Source: Ignavibacteria bacterium (GTDB lineage: Bacteria; Bacteroidota; Ignavibacteria; Kapaibacteriales; UBA4661). Taken from it: a stretch of 64,000 bases of DNA. The notes under the pieces are model-generated. The model had not been told where the DNA came from, made no database searches, and saw nothing but the letters and a program-made list of their open reading frames with translations. Shown here in pieces: positions 19,301-27,634 of the stretch. Each line of letters begins with the position of its first letter. Within the stretch, counting starts at the first letter, position 1. Location of the stretch: NCBI GenBank assembly GCA_013298775.1, contig JAAFIV010000001.1, positions 186,001-250,000 of the forward strand. Direction: 5' to 3'. The position numbers and the translations under genes were made by a program.

Positions 19301-22300
19301 CGGCTCGACGCAATCTATGAACGGCTCAATCCCGCTCTCGGTCTCCTTTGGCAGCCTTCGCGCAACGGATGTACAAATCCTTTCCGCCACGCAACTCCGC
19401 GTCGTTGTGCCATTCACCACCGCCAACGTCGTCGCACAAATGCGCATCACGACCGCCGGCGGTACGATTGCCACGGCTTCGGCATTGCAAATTGTCGCAC
19501 CGCCCGTCGTGCGAGGTTTTACGCCAAGCGTGGGCGGCATTGGCACAACAATTCTGGTCACGGGCGCGAATTTCACCAACTCCATGACCGCAGCATTGCT
19601 CAATGCGCAAGGCGGCGGCTTGACGGTGCCACTGACAATTATCTCCTCCAGCCAAGCAAGCATCACGCTTACAGGCAATGAAAACTTCGGCGCACAAACC
19701 CCACTCACGCTCAATCTCACCACCGCAGCAGGAACGGTGCGGGCTTCAGGGCAATTTTTCTTCGTTCCACCGCCGCGTGTAGATTCCGTCTTCTCCGCAA
19801 TGACGAACCAAGCCGTAACAACCCTTCAAAGCGGCGTAGCGGTGCGGATTCTAGGACAAAATTTGATTGGCATTCGCTCAATAACGATTGGCGGCGAGCC
19901 CGCGCTGTCGGTAGAAGAAGTTTCCGACCGAGAAATCATCGTGCGTCCGGGCGGCGGCGCGGCGGGTGTGATACGCATTGAGGCGGCAGGCGGCACGGTT
20001 ACTTCCTCACAGCAATTTATGTTCATCCAAAGCCCTGCCATTTCCAGCATTGTTCCAGCAATGGCAACGCGCGGCTCTGTGGTCGTGCTGACGGGCGTAA
20101 ACCTCGCATTGGTCAGTTCGGTGAGCTTTGGCGGCGTTCCCGCAAGCCGCTTCACAGTGGTCTCGCCGACGCGCATTGAAGCCGTTGTTGGCAATGGCGC
20201 GAGTGGCGCGGTGACGGCATCGAACGGAATGTTTACGATTACTGCGCCGCAAACCTTTACCTTGGCTGCACCGCCCGTCATTACTGCGATTCAGCCCGCC
20301 CGCGCCACCGCAGGAACGGTGATAACTTTACTCGGCGAAAACTTGAATTTTATCGGCATGACCAGCATCAACGACCGTGCCGTACAAAGTGTGCAAATCA
20401 TCTCCTCGACCGAAGCCCGCGTCATTCTTGGCGGCAACGCCTCGTCGGGCAGATTGAGCTTTGAAACGCCCTTCGGTACGGTTCTTTCGCAAATTGCCAT
20501 AGATTTTGTGCCAGGCTCGCAGCCGCTCCCGCCTGTCATTGCTGATGTTCAGCCGCAAGAAGGTATTCCAGGAACGCAGGTTACGTTGACAGGCAACAAC
20601 TTTGAAAATATCACCCGCGTCGCGGTAAACGGCGTAGATGCTCAGTTTTCGCGTACTGGGAGTGGCACAATCGTCCTCGCCGTCCCGCAAGTGGCGCAAA
20701 ACGTGGGTGCGCAAGGTGTGGCGGCAACAATCACCGTCGTTGGCGCGGGACAGACTGTGCAAGCTCCGCAAATGTTCACGTTCTTTTCGCAAGTGCCTGT
20801 GCCGTCTCTCGCAAGTATTAGTCCCGCTTCTGGCGTACAGGGAACAATCATCACGCTTTCGGGCGAAAACATGAACCGCGTTCAAAACGTGCTGTTCGGC
20901 GGCGTTCCCGCCACGCGCTTGGATGCCACCACCGCAACCAGCATTCAAGCGGTTATCGGCAATGGTGCATCGGGAAATGTAGAATTGGTGCTGCGTTCAG
21001 GCGAGCGCGTTCCAACGCAAGTGCAGTTTAGTTTTACGGGGCAAATCCAAGTCGCCGCGCCTATTTCGCCCTTGCAGCGAGATTCTGCGGCACTTGTACG
21101 GCTTTTCACCGCGCTTGGTGGCGAACGCTGGACAAATCGCACGGGCTGGCTCACGAATGCGCCCATCAGTACGTGGTTTGGCGTGGAAACCGCGCTTGTG
21201 CAGCCGTTATCATTTTCTTCCGTAATGCCAATAACGCAAGCAAACGTGCGCATCACGGGACTTCGCCTACCCGCAAACGGCGTAACGGTGAGCAATCCAG
21301 AAGTTTTCGCCGCACTCTTTCGCAGCATCCAAACACAACTCTCCACAACAGGCAGCGCGAACACCGCGCAAGACAGCACCGCACTAGCAACGTTGCGGGT
21401 TCTCGACCTTTCGGGCAACGCGCTCGACACGGAATTCCCGATTGACGCACTTCTGCTGTTTAATCTTCGCACACTGAACCTCGCAAATACGCGGCTTTTG
21501 GGCAATCTCGGCACACTCTGCCAGCGATTACAACAGCTTCCGGGCGCGAATGCTCTCGCGTTGCAAAACCTCGACCTTTCAGGCAATAACCTCACGGGTG
21601 AGATTCCAAGCTGCTTAGGCGTGATTTCACCCGTAAACAACGGCGGAACACCAGCACCAACGCGCTACGCAAATCTCGCCGTTGTGAATCTCAGCAATAA
21701 TCGCTTCTCTGGCACGATTCCCGCATCATTGCTTGCCTTGCGGAATATTCGTCAAGTCAATCTTCAGAATAATTCGCTCACGGGCGCACTACCAACGCTG
21801 GCAAGAACCACGCAACTTGCACAAAACGTCAGCGCGAATAACGTCAGCACGAGTAAAACAAGTACGGATAAAACAAGCACGGAAGCGCATTCCGCCGAAT
21901 CCTTGGAAGTGCTAAACGTGGCGCAGAATCAGCTTTCTGGCTTGCTTCCCCGTGAAATTGCAGCATTTGTTTCGCTCAAAGAATTGAACATTTCGCGCAA
22001 TGCTGTGGGCGGTGAAATTCCAAAAGAAATGGGCGGAATGCAAGCATTGGAGCGACTTATAGCCGACGACAACCTTTTGCGCGGTGCAATTCCCGAAGAA
22101 CTTGCTCGCCTTCGCAATCTCCGCACGCTGGGACTTGCCAATAACGCCCTCTCGGAAGCCCCGAACCTCGCACAAAACCGTGCGTTGGACACATTGCGCT
22201 TGCAAGGAAATCGCCTCCTGTTTGCCGACATCGCGCCAAATATCGCTGTGCGAGCATTCACCTTCGCGCCGCAAGATTCCACCCAAGGTCGTGCGCTGGA

Positions 22301-24239
22301 CACAAGTGTTGTTGCGGGTTCTCGCCTCGTCCTCACCGCTCGCAGCACCGATGGTCGTGCCTTTGGCGATGGGCAAACACGCTTTCAGTGGTTCAAGGGC
22401 GGACAGCAGTTCGGCGTTCTCTCGACCGCACCAACACTGGTCTTTGAGGTTGTTGCGCGGAACGATGCAGGTGTTTATACCTGCCGCATTACCAATCTCG
22501 CCATTCCCAATCTTGCCTATCAAACCCAAGCAATCACGCTGCGCACAACGCTTCCGCCCGCACCAACACTTGCGCCACAACTTGTTTCGCCCCTCAACGG
22601 TGCAGAAAGTCTTGGCATTCGCCCGGAATTTTCATGGCGCACTTCGCAAAATGCAACGGCATATCACGTGGAACTCGCACAAAATCAAGCCTTCACGGCT
22701 TCCCAGCGCGATACCGTTTTTGCAACCACCGCCACGTGGCGTGTGCCGCTTTCCTTTGGAACGCAGTATTGGTGGCGTGTTCGGGCAGTTTCGGCGGGCG
22801 GCGAAAGTCCCTTTTCCGAAGTGCGCACCTTTGTAACAACCACACGCGAACTCTCGGTTACGCTCGACACGGTGAATTTTGGCAAAGTCCCCGCCCGCGA
22901 CCGAGCCGCCCTGCAAGCAACGGTGCGGAATCGCGGCACGGCGCAAATCACCATCAAGGATATTACGCTGCAAGGTGATAGCGAAAATAACTTCCGCATC
23001 CCAACAACGGTGCGGGAAGTACGCCTGAATCCGAATGAAAATTACAGCTTCGAGGTAGATTTTACGCCACGCTCGGCAGGCGAAAAAGTCGCAACCGTGC
23101 AGATTCGCTATGATGCTGGGACGGGTCAAGAATTTACAACATCGCTTCCCGGCAGGCTTCGCGGGCGAGCAAGCGTTCTCAAAATTGTTCCCATAAGTTT
23201 CGATACCGTCCGCGTGGGCGATAAAACCTTCACTTCTGCGCTTGTTATCAATCGCGGCACAACGACGCTTCGCCTCCGAAGCGCACAAATACAAGGCGGA
23301 AGAGCATCCGTCTTTTCCTTCGACAATGCCCTTTCCGCTCGCTCGCTGCAAATCTTTCCCGAAGACACCAGCGCAGTTCTCATGCGCTGTTCAGCCGTTT
23401 CAGAAGGTGCATTGAACGACGTACTGCGCGTGGAAGCCCCCGAAGACACAGCCGAAGCACCAATACGAGCAACCGCCCGCCTTCGCCGCAGTACCGACGT
23501 GTCGGCAGTCATTGGCTTTAGAACCCGCGTGGATTCTGCCTTGCCGGGCGCAAACGTCGTGGCGGAATTATACATCAAAAGCGCAAGCCCTAGCCTCAGC
23601 GACCTCTACCGCGCCAATCAGCCAGCAGTGCGAGCAACAGTGCGCTTGAACAGGAATGTGCTGGTTGCAGCCTCGACGGAATCACGGGTGCGCGTCATTC
23701 GCAATGCAGAAGTGGCTTCCAATCTTATGCGCATCGAAATTCCACCTTTCTCGTGGAACGGGCGCGATTCCGTGCTGACGCAGTTTACCTGCACTGCCAT
23801 TGCTGGAGATACAGCCTTTACGCCACTTACAATCGAAACCCTTCAATGGGGCGCGGCGGCAGAAAACCGTGCGCTGCGTTCCAACGAACAGCAGATTTTC
23901 TTGGAAACCGCACCAGTACAGGTATTCAAAACCTCCTTGTGCTACGAAGGCGGTGAACGCTTGTTCGATGTCAGCACGAAAACAGCACTCGGAGTCATTC
24001 AGCCAAACCCCAGTAAAGATGCGGCACTTATCACCCTCAGCTTGAAAGATGACGACGCAATCACGCTCACGCTCTACGATGTGCTGGGAACGCCCGTCCA
24101 AACGGTGCTTGCGGGCAAACAAGCTGCGGGCGACCATTCTGTGCTGCTTCGCACGGATGCTCTCCCAAGTGGTGCGTATTTCCTCGTCTTGCGGACGCGG
24201 ACGAGTGTTCACCAGCAGCGCGTGGAGGTGGTACGATGA
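13329..24239 (+). CDS. Giant T9SS-exported multidomain surface protein
   Basis: 3636 residues from ATG 13329, chosen because it gives a signal peptide (FVPARLGGCLWSAVLVFLF, cleavage near AWGQ); the frame is open from TTG 13257. Four repeat modules (about 13435-14960, 14961-16540, 16541-17930, 17931-18975) share FYFNAGDP or equivalent openings and a closing ATSYVxGPxxRQ...YxFPIG motif. Eight IPT/TIG domains follow (18985-21055; PPVITAIQPARAT type starts), then plant-type leucine-rich repeats (21400-22210; LRTLNLANTRL), an Ig-like domain (about 22260-22545), an FN3-like domain (22560-22845) and a Hydin-like domain (from 22850). The end (about 23995-24239; QPNPSKDAALITL, SGAYFLVL) is a type A T9SS sorting domain, predicting cleavage and cell-surface attachment or release. 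It overlaps the next gene by 4 bp. Likely an adhesin or cell-surface matrix protein; the ligand is unknown. Confidence 0.92.
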   Translation: MFFLLRRLFVPARLGGCLWSAVLVFLFAGVAWGQTFYFNAGDPSVNTSWGNMPGGSGTNPTVGDFNTPGRIFIMETGKTGTLAGNLTFGVGTTFTMQASSTLNFGTGNLTLNGAINLGGQFTGNMTSTLTIGGSGAVTGTISSGLPLLQLGGFTLNRSGSMVSAVVSTLRINAGGFNLNAGTLSVLNPSILELQGPCAIGTMGVFNGYLVVSSGFTLMNSGSITIPAGNFFEIQGAAAIVGNPVSYPTATSSLVYSLTGPKTATDVEFPPTMNGQVRVINGATLTLNNNKAIAGLFELLLGAITDIGTNTLTLNGAINLSGGSLLANLGPNLVIGGSGTFTGNLTFTGTQTLTNFFLNRPSVTIPLGSPLFVNGQFTHVAGILQTTPTNILRMNSNNPALLGAGSATAYINGPLERQTAAGMSYDFPVGDATNYRAVRLNNVAGTAPIVRVSYAATGAASVDGTLMSVAAPNWRIEQITGTYTGATLERTDAAFTATSRWGRSAAQAGMYTSVSPAPVGMVLTSNTAAATAGYYAVGTVLLPTTFYFNAGDPANTANWGSNPGGTGTPPADFTTAGNTYIMETGKTGTLAGNLTFGMGTTFTMQAGSVLNLGTGNNLILNGEINLGGQFATNVTSTLTIGGSGAISGNLTFSPPSFIPPQVLGGLTINRTGSTINLGSSLRVNGAGVNLMAGTINYALPTFFGLGSNSTFNTGTFVTGGIDVHNGVMLTNNGTVSIPAGNNFVLWGSGTVTGNPINYLASSSTLYYRLTGNRGTSDVEFPTTMNSEVHIVDAAATLTLNNSKTVNQLFDMQNAASVDIGMGNTLTLNGAITTNLSGGGTITGGTNRSLVIGGTGTFTGNLNFSGAQQLQNFTINRAGLTIPLGSPLSVSGILALTNGILNTNGNTFTVSNTATNAISGGSATSYVQGQLIRNFLPNIAADGTSYAFPIGNASNYRPLTLQNIRTGAGTPLAAILLPTGTPASGTGLSTPFADANRIWQVNAMGPFISSELLLANLPALPGTARLGMGTAPTGAYNRINSTPSGTSISSVGQITGGFGTTNQFVAIGTNQQNTYSWNLPGNGSWTVPANWSPTRSTPLPDDIMRIETANTDLLVSNVPNETIGQLIIGGGNGMSGSPGKQLQAAVAGNTLTISGGAGDDVVVPASNTFWQRNALNISLQAGTSYVVNGGLLTEVAAIQGAGSFTLNGSLEIANADGLNGTSAGTGTIQNTGGITYNPTLIGFWGIMSINSNLGAVAGKPALTSFPNLYAGNGVTLNLTSSPTLTSKVIFTNAASRINIGANTLTTNDVEVQVAGGAFIGSATSNLTLTKTSALLNPVAFAPGGQLLNNLTMSGAGLQATLGSPLTIQGALNLTNGRLLTNGVNIPTLTPTASVSGGSATSYVEGPMARQVVNGGTGYLFPIGKAGTYLPLRWDNIGGAGTLESEAFAMGSGGGAGVGLSAVSGTEYWRSQRTAGTVMSGQLVLSRTAAIASGSVVGEANAFNGLYAGRGGTVGGSTITSNAITAFDGFYAIGGGLIYYYTSGDPLNPMNWNTQQNGMGVSPAALNLTGMELVIDGNRTVNVTMPFTLAMGVKMRIEAGSTLSVASGQAFTNNGTLEILGTLELQGNGDFAGTPPQYLVGTSPVSRPTLRYANGTPARSNTTDIELPASGFQGDLVINNPAGIVLPSAIALGTSGRLVLQNGILFGEDFNKLTITNPAFDAVSGGSSSSFVVASLIRQLPPNLNNTGNVYAFPIGARIATANPVRYEYTPFALTQSSTGTMGALIEVAAREMPLSVSPGVGVAALSQQESWQARVISGQYLGGGVVLQGRTVQSGNIVVFSDGSFGQSLLGTANGGAFTGFGFGASGVASARAVANLPFQFALATAAIPPAITAITPDAAGAGYEVIVEGSGLAGISSLTIGGMATPFRIISDNRIAFTPASNLAGTITVQSQRGTATSSQSFRFVPAPTLANQPPSIVSTGTVLLLNGTNFLGSTQSMNGSIPLSVSFGSLRATDVQILSATQLRVVVPFTTANVVAQMRITTAGGTIATASALQIVAPPVVRGFTPSVGGIGTTILVTGANFTNSMTAALLNAQGGGLTVPLTIISSSQASITLTGNENFGAQTPLTLNLTTAAGTVRASGQFFFVPPPRVDSVFSAMTNQAVTTLQSGVAVRILGQNLIGIRSITIGGEPALSVEEVSDREIIVRPGGGAAGVIRIEAAGGTVTSSQQFMFIQSPAISSIVPAMATRGSVVVLTGVNLALVSSVSFGGVPASRFTVVSPTRIEAVVGNGASGAVTASNGMFTITAPQTFTLAAPPVITAIQPARATAGTVITLLGENLNFIGMTSINDRAVQSVQIISSTEARVILGGNASSGRLSFETPFGTVLSQIAIDFVPGSQPLPPVIADVQPQEGIPGTQVTLTGNNFENITRVAVNGVDAQFSRTGSGTIVLAVPQVAQNVGAQGVAATITVVGAGQTVQAPQMFTFFSQVPVPSLASISPASGVQGTIITLSGENMNRVQNVLFGGVPATRLDATTATSIQAVIGNGASGNVELVLRSGERVPTQVQFSFTGQIQVAAPISPLQRDSAALVRLFTALGGERWTNRTGWLTNAPISTWFGVETALVQPLSFSSVMPITQANVRITGLRLPANGVTVSNPEVFAALFRSIQTQLSTTGSANTAQDSTALATLRVLDLSGNALDTEFPIDALLLFNLRTLNLANTRLLGNLGTLCQRLQQLPGANALALQNLDLSGNNLTGEIPSCLGVISPVNNGGTPAPTRYANLAVVNLSNNRFSGTIPASLLALRNIRQVNLQNNSLTGALPTLARTTQLAQNVSANNVSTSKTSTDKTSTEAHSAESLEVLNVAQNQLSGLLPREIAAFVSLKELNISRNAVGGEIPKEMGGMQALERLIADDNLLRGAIPEELARLRNLRTLGLANNALSEAPNLAQNRALDTLRLQGNRLLFADIAPNIAVRAFTFAPQDSTQGRALDTSVVAGSRLVLTARSTDGRAFGDGQTRFQWFKGGQQFGVLSTAPTLVFEVVARNDAGVYTCRITNLAIPNLAYQTQAITLRTTLPPAPTLAPQLVSPLNGAESLGIRPEFSWRTSQNATAYHVELAQNQAFTASQRDTVFATTATWRVPLSFGTQYWWRVRAVSAGGESPFSEVRTFVTTTRELSVTLDTVNFGKVPARDRAALQATVRNRGTAQITIKDITLQGDSENNFRIPTTVREVRLNPNENYSFEVDFTPRSAGEKVATVQIRYDAGTGQEFTTSLPGRLRGRASVLKIVPISFDTVRVGDKTFTSALVINRGTTTLRLRSAQIQGGRASVFSFDNALSARSLQIFPEDTSAVLMRCSAVSEGALNDVLRVEAPEDTAEAPIRATARLRRSTDVSAVIGFRTRVDSALPGANVVAELYIKSASPSLSDLYRANQPAVRATVRLNRNVLVAASTESRVRVIRNAEVASNLMRIEIPPFSWNGRDSVLTQFTCTAIAGDTAFTPLTIETLQWGAAAENRALRSNEQQIFLETAPVQVFKTSLCYEGGERLFDVSTKTALGVIQPNPSKDAALITLSLKDDDAITLTLYDVLGTPVQTVLAGKQAAGDHSVLLRTDALPSGAYFLVLRTRTSVHQQRVEVVR

Positions 24240-26635
24240 AGAATCTGAAAACTACCCTCTTCCCGTCCTACCGTTTCTTAACGGTAGAACGGCTTTCACG
24301 GCACACTTTGTTTGGAAAATCCATTACCGTGAAACCCGTTCTACGCTCAAGAAAGCGTAGGACGGGAAGAGCGTTGGTGCGTGTGCCGTCCTACCGTTTC
24401 TTAACGGTAGAACGGCTTTCACGGTGCTACAATGCCGCGAAACCCGTTCTACGCTTGAACATACGCTTGAACATTGCTTCACTTTGCGCCATGTTCCTGC
24501 TTGCATTTCCCGCACAAACATTCTCCCAACAAAGCGACACGTCGCGTATCAATTTCGACGATTTGCTCACCATGCAAGACACCGATAAACCGCTCTACAT
24601 CAGATACGGCGGCTATGCGCACTACGACGCGGCGGCATGGCAACGGGCGCAGTTTGTGGGTTTTCAAGGAATGAAAACCTGCTGCTTTGATAATTACGGA
24701 GATTCGCTCGCACTTTTTGGCACAAACTTCAGTGCTGGTGCGCTTTTCGAGTATCCGATTGTTGAGCGATTTGGTGCGGCGTTGCGTGTGGGCTATTCGC
24801 GGCACACGGCGCAAATTCGCCGCATACAAGGCACGACCACGAGTTACGCGGGTGTTCCCGTCGGTACGCCGCTTGAGCATCGTTTGGATATTACCCTTTC
24901 TACGCTTGGCGTGGAGCCGCTTCTGACCTTTCGTCCGATTGATTATCTCGTTATCAATGTCGGCGCGAGACTTGATGTCGCCTTGTCTTCAGCGTTTTCT
25001 TACCAAGAAATTTCGCTGTTGGATAATGTAGCTTTTCGGAAACCAAGCGGCGAAAGAACCTCCGTTTGGAACGAGCAATCAGGAGACATACAAGGGCGGC
25101 AAACCCTGACCACATCTCTTGTTGCGGGGCTTTCCTATGAAGCTCCTTTGAATGCACAAGGCACGATTTTTCTTTGTCCCGAACTGTGGTACGCTCGTGG
25201 CTTGACGAGCCTTGCAAGCGGCATGGTGTCTCGCGTGGGCGGTGTAGCAAGGGATGAAAGCTCTTGGCAGCAAGACCGTTTGCGTGTTGGATTTGCCCTG
25301 AAAATATCGCCCTTTCGCACGATTCGCCCAGAAATTACGCCCGAAATGCAGGAGAAAATCAAGATTCTACGCCGCACCGATAGCTTGCAAGTGCTAGAGC
25401 GAGAGCGAAATAAAGTGCAGCTTGCCCGCATGGATTCTGTGAATCGGGTGATTATGGCAAAAATGGATGAATTGAAAAAGCAGGGAATTAGTGTGAATTT
25501 GAAATCGGTAGTGGGCGTGAACGCGGACGGGCGAGAGATACCAAATCCAACAATTTCTGTGGATGAATTTCGCACGAACCATGTTGTAATGCTGCTTCCA
25601 GTGCTATATTTTGAAAATGGATCGAGCGTGATTCCCTCGCGGTATCGCAAAATTCAAGCTGCTGCACGCGAAACATATCGCATTAGCACTCTTGCCGATA
25701 AAACCCCACGCGAAATCTATTACGAAGTGCTGAACGTGATTGGCAAACGCATGAGCGAGCCAGAGAATGCAGGTGCGGTGCTGTTTCTGAGTGCTGGCGG
25801 CACGTCGTCGGAAGCTCCGCGTTTGCTTGAACAACGGGCGCAAGCGGTAAGCGATTATTTGCAAGATGTCTGGAAAATTCCTGCAAAGCGTCTGGTGATG
25901 CAGCCTTCGAGCGCATCTTCAAGTTCTGGAAAGCAAGCGCAGTCTATCGCAAAAAATATTCCTCGTGTGGAGTTTTCGGCATCGCAGCCCAGCATTTGTG
26001 CGCCGTTAAAGTTTGACCGACGGACACGCCGCGCAAGCCCGTCCATGCTTCGTTTTCAGGCAGAAATCAATGCTGGCGCGGGTTTGAAGCAATGGTCGCT
26101 GGAGGTAACGCAATTTGCGGGGGATGAAGTCAGCACGCTGAAAGAAGAAAAAGGCACAAAAACCCCTCCAAGCACGATAGATTGGGACTTTGGCACAAAC
26201 GAGGAAGAAATCCCGCGCTCAAGCCAAGACCTGACGGTGCAACTGACCATGACGGATGTCAATAACCGCACTGCTGACGCGCCTTTGGTGGCAGTACCCG
26301 TTGTGCAGAGTTCGCTGGAGCAGCAAGAGGCTTCGGGTAAAGGTATGAAGCGGCGTACACGGTATGATGTCGTAGGATTTGATGAGTTTGGAAATCCAAG
26401 CGAAGCAAATGCAGAAGCATTGGCGGCACTTCGCGCAGAATTGCCTCAGTCATCGCGGCGTAGTATCTATATTTCTTCGGAATCACTCAATAAAAATGCA
26501 GAAGCTGTCGCCAGTGTGCTGGGAATCAATGATGCTGTCATCATCGTCAAGCCCTTCGCCGCTGCCGAGCGTGATACGTCGCCACTGGCAGAAAACAAGC
26601 ATTATAGAGCGATTGTGCGTGTGGAATTGGAGTAA
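24236..26635 (+). CDS. OmpA-family outer-membrane protein with repeat-derived N-terminus
   Basis: 799 codons from ATG 24236, whose TGA overlap (ATGA) with the preceding gene suggests translational coupling. Residues 8-73 are encoded by two palindromic repeat copies; the recognisable signal peptide (NIASLCAMFLLAFPAQTFSQ) starts only near residue 79, so a TTG start at 24466 may be the true one. An N-terminal domain of about 280 residues resembles a beta-barrel. A helical segment (ILRRTDSLQVLERERN) leads to a divergent OmpA-like domain (PVLYFENGSSVIPSRYRKI, then EQRAQAVSDYLQDVWKI) and a C-terminal domain of about 230 residues. The gene at 53463 is a clear paralogue with the same order. OmpA domains bind peptidoglycan. 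Being coupled to a T9SS cargo gene, it may help anchor or export that protein (inference). Confidence 0.85.
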   Translation: MKNLKTTLFPSYRFLTVERLSRHTLFGKSITVKPVLRSRKRRTGRALVRVPSYRFLTVERLSRCYNAAKPVLRLNIRLNIASLCAMFLLAFPAQTFSQQSDTSRINFDDLLTMQDTDKPLYIRYGGYAHYDAAAWQRAQFVGFQGMKTCCFDNYGDSLALFGTNFSAGALFEYPIVERFGAALRVGYSRHTAQIRRIQGTTTSYAGVPVGTPLEHRLDITLSTLGVEPLLTFRPIDYLVINVGARLDVALSSAFSYQEISLLDNVAFRKPSGERTSVWNEQSGDIQGRQTLTTSLVAGLSYEAPLNAQGTIFLCPELWYARGLTSLASGMVSRVGGVARDESSWQQDRLRVGFALKISPFRTIRPEITPEMQEKIKILRRTDSLQVLERERNKVQLARMDSVNRVIMAKMDELKKQGISVNLKSVVGVNADGREIPNPTISVDEFRTNHVVMLLPVLYFENGSSVIPSRYRKIQAAARETYRISTLADKTPREIYYEVLNVIGKRMSEPENAGAVLFLSAGGTSSEAPRLLEQRAQAVSDYLQDVWKIPAKRLVMQPSSASSSSGKQAQSIAKNIPRVEFSASQPSICAPLKFDRRTRRASPSMLRFQAEINAGAGLKQWSLEVTQFAGDEVSTLKEEKGTKTPPSTIDWDFGTNEEEIPRSSQDLTVQLTMTDVNNRTADAPLVAVPVVQSSLEQQEASGKGMKRRTRYDVVGFDEFGNPSEANAEALAALRAELPQSSRRSIYISSESLNKNAEAVASVLGINDAVIIVKPFAAAERDTSPLAENKHYRAIVRVELE
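24257..24371. repeat. Family-F palindromic element inside a reading frame (copy 1)
   Basis: The 15-bp ends CTCTTCCCGTCCTAC (24257-24271) and GTAGGACGGGAAGAG (24357-24371) are perfect inverted repeats. Inside are CCGTTTCTTAACGG and GAAACCCGTTCTACGC hairpin arms. It is translated as PSYRFLTVERLSR and following residues without any stop. Confidence 0.85.
24385..24453. repeat. Family-F palindromic element inside a reading frame (copy 2)
   Basis: It repeats CCGTCCTACCGTTTCTTAAC and the arm GCGAAACCCGTTCTACGC of the first copy. The same peptide PSYRFLTVERLSR is encoded again. Directly after it, ACGCTTGAACAT is tandemly duplicated (24451-24474). Confidence 0.85.
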
Positions 26636-26696
26636 ATTTTTGTATCATAATAATCCTTACACCAAAAGATTACGCTCTGGTGCATCTTTCCTGTTG

Positions 26697-26863
26697 CTAG
26701 TCTATGCACATAAGTCTGGAAAGCTCGTCAATGCTTGCTTCTCAGACAGACAATTTTGCATCGTTGCACAGCAATGATAGTAATATTGATGACCGAAACC
26801 CCGCATAAAACCACATTGAAAGATTTTGATTCTACGCAAGAAAAAGATGTGTGCATAGACTAG
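26697..26863. repeat. 167-bp segment bounded by 14-bp inverted repeats
   Basis: CTAGTCTATGCACA (26697-26710) and TGTGCATAGACTAG (26850-26863) are perfect inverted repeats. The interior has no ORF of note. No target duplication is visible. It lies between the convergent OmpA and HTH genes. Confidence 0.55.
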
Positions 26864-26897
26864 GCGTGAGTGACCAAGCTGTCCCCGAATAGTATTC

Positions 26898-27236
26898 TTA
26901 CCGTCGCAGAAGCTGTGTGTCGCGCTTCGAGCGTGGTTGGATGCCCCTTTTCGCAAACCAATAGCGAATATTCGATGGATGTACATCCCAGCGTTCTCCT
27001 ATTTCCTTCAGCAAATACCCAGCGTTGTAGGCTTGTATCATTGCGTCCAAATGCTCCGTCGGAAACTGCCGATGTATTCCGAAGGGCTGCATATCAAGCC
27101 CTTCCCGTACAAAGGCTTGGTGCAGTGAAGAAACCGAGCATTTTGCCTTTTTCGCAACAACCCGCAACGATTTCGCTGTTTGATATTTTTTGTGGAGTTT
27201 CTTCACCTTTTTTTCTTTGAGTTCGCCTGCTTTCAT
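26898..27236 (-). CDS. Small protein with two helix-turn-helix motifs
   Basis: 112 residues from ATG 27234-27236. Two helix-turn-helix-like units are visible: about residues 20-50 (TAKSLRVVAKKAKCSVSSLH) and 66-98 (AYNAGYLLKEIGERWDVHPS, then NIRYWFAKRGI). The basic, homeodomain-like units resemble those of transposases, resolvases and some phage regulators. No catalytic domain is present, so it could be a small DNA-binding regulator or a remnant of a mobile element. It is divergent from fumC with about 400 bp between. The family is not recognised with certainty. Confidence 0.65.
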   Translation of the reverse strand: MKAGELKEKKVKKLHKKYQTAKSLRVVAKKAKCSVSSLHQAFVREGLDMQPFGIHRQFPTEHLDAMIQAYNAGYLLKEIGERWDVHPSNIRYWFAKRGIQPRSKRDTQLLRR

Positions 27237-27634
27237 CTGATTTTGAATAGTTGTGATGAGAATAACGTTGTCTGATAATTACAAAAGTAAACCAAAGATA
27301 TTTTTTATGAAAATAAAATACACTAAAAATCTTACTAACAACATAATATCCAATGATTTGTACAAACTTTGACTATTAGCGATGTCCAACTCTTTCGCGC
27401 GTGTTTTCTTGGTTGCGGGTTTGGCAGTTTTTCTGCAAAATTGAGGCGTTGTGCGAATTCCCTGCTTTTCCACAAATATTTGCGGGAATTATTTTTTTGT
27501 CGCATAAATCTCCCGTATTTTAGTAGGCTGTATTTGTGCCTCGCGCTTGCAATGTGTGCATTGCCTAAGAAGCGCATAAATACACACTTTTTTGCAATTC
27601 ACTCTTTCTTTTCATTTTGTTTTCCTCCGAGATT
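27237..27634. other. AT-rich intergenic region between divergent HTH and fumC genes
   Basis: No gene is visible. It should carry both promoters. AT-rich tracts (27285-27360) and CCCGTATTTTAGTAGGC (near 27520) are the best promoter-like pieces, but none is decisive. Confidence 0.5.
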
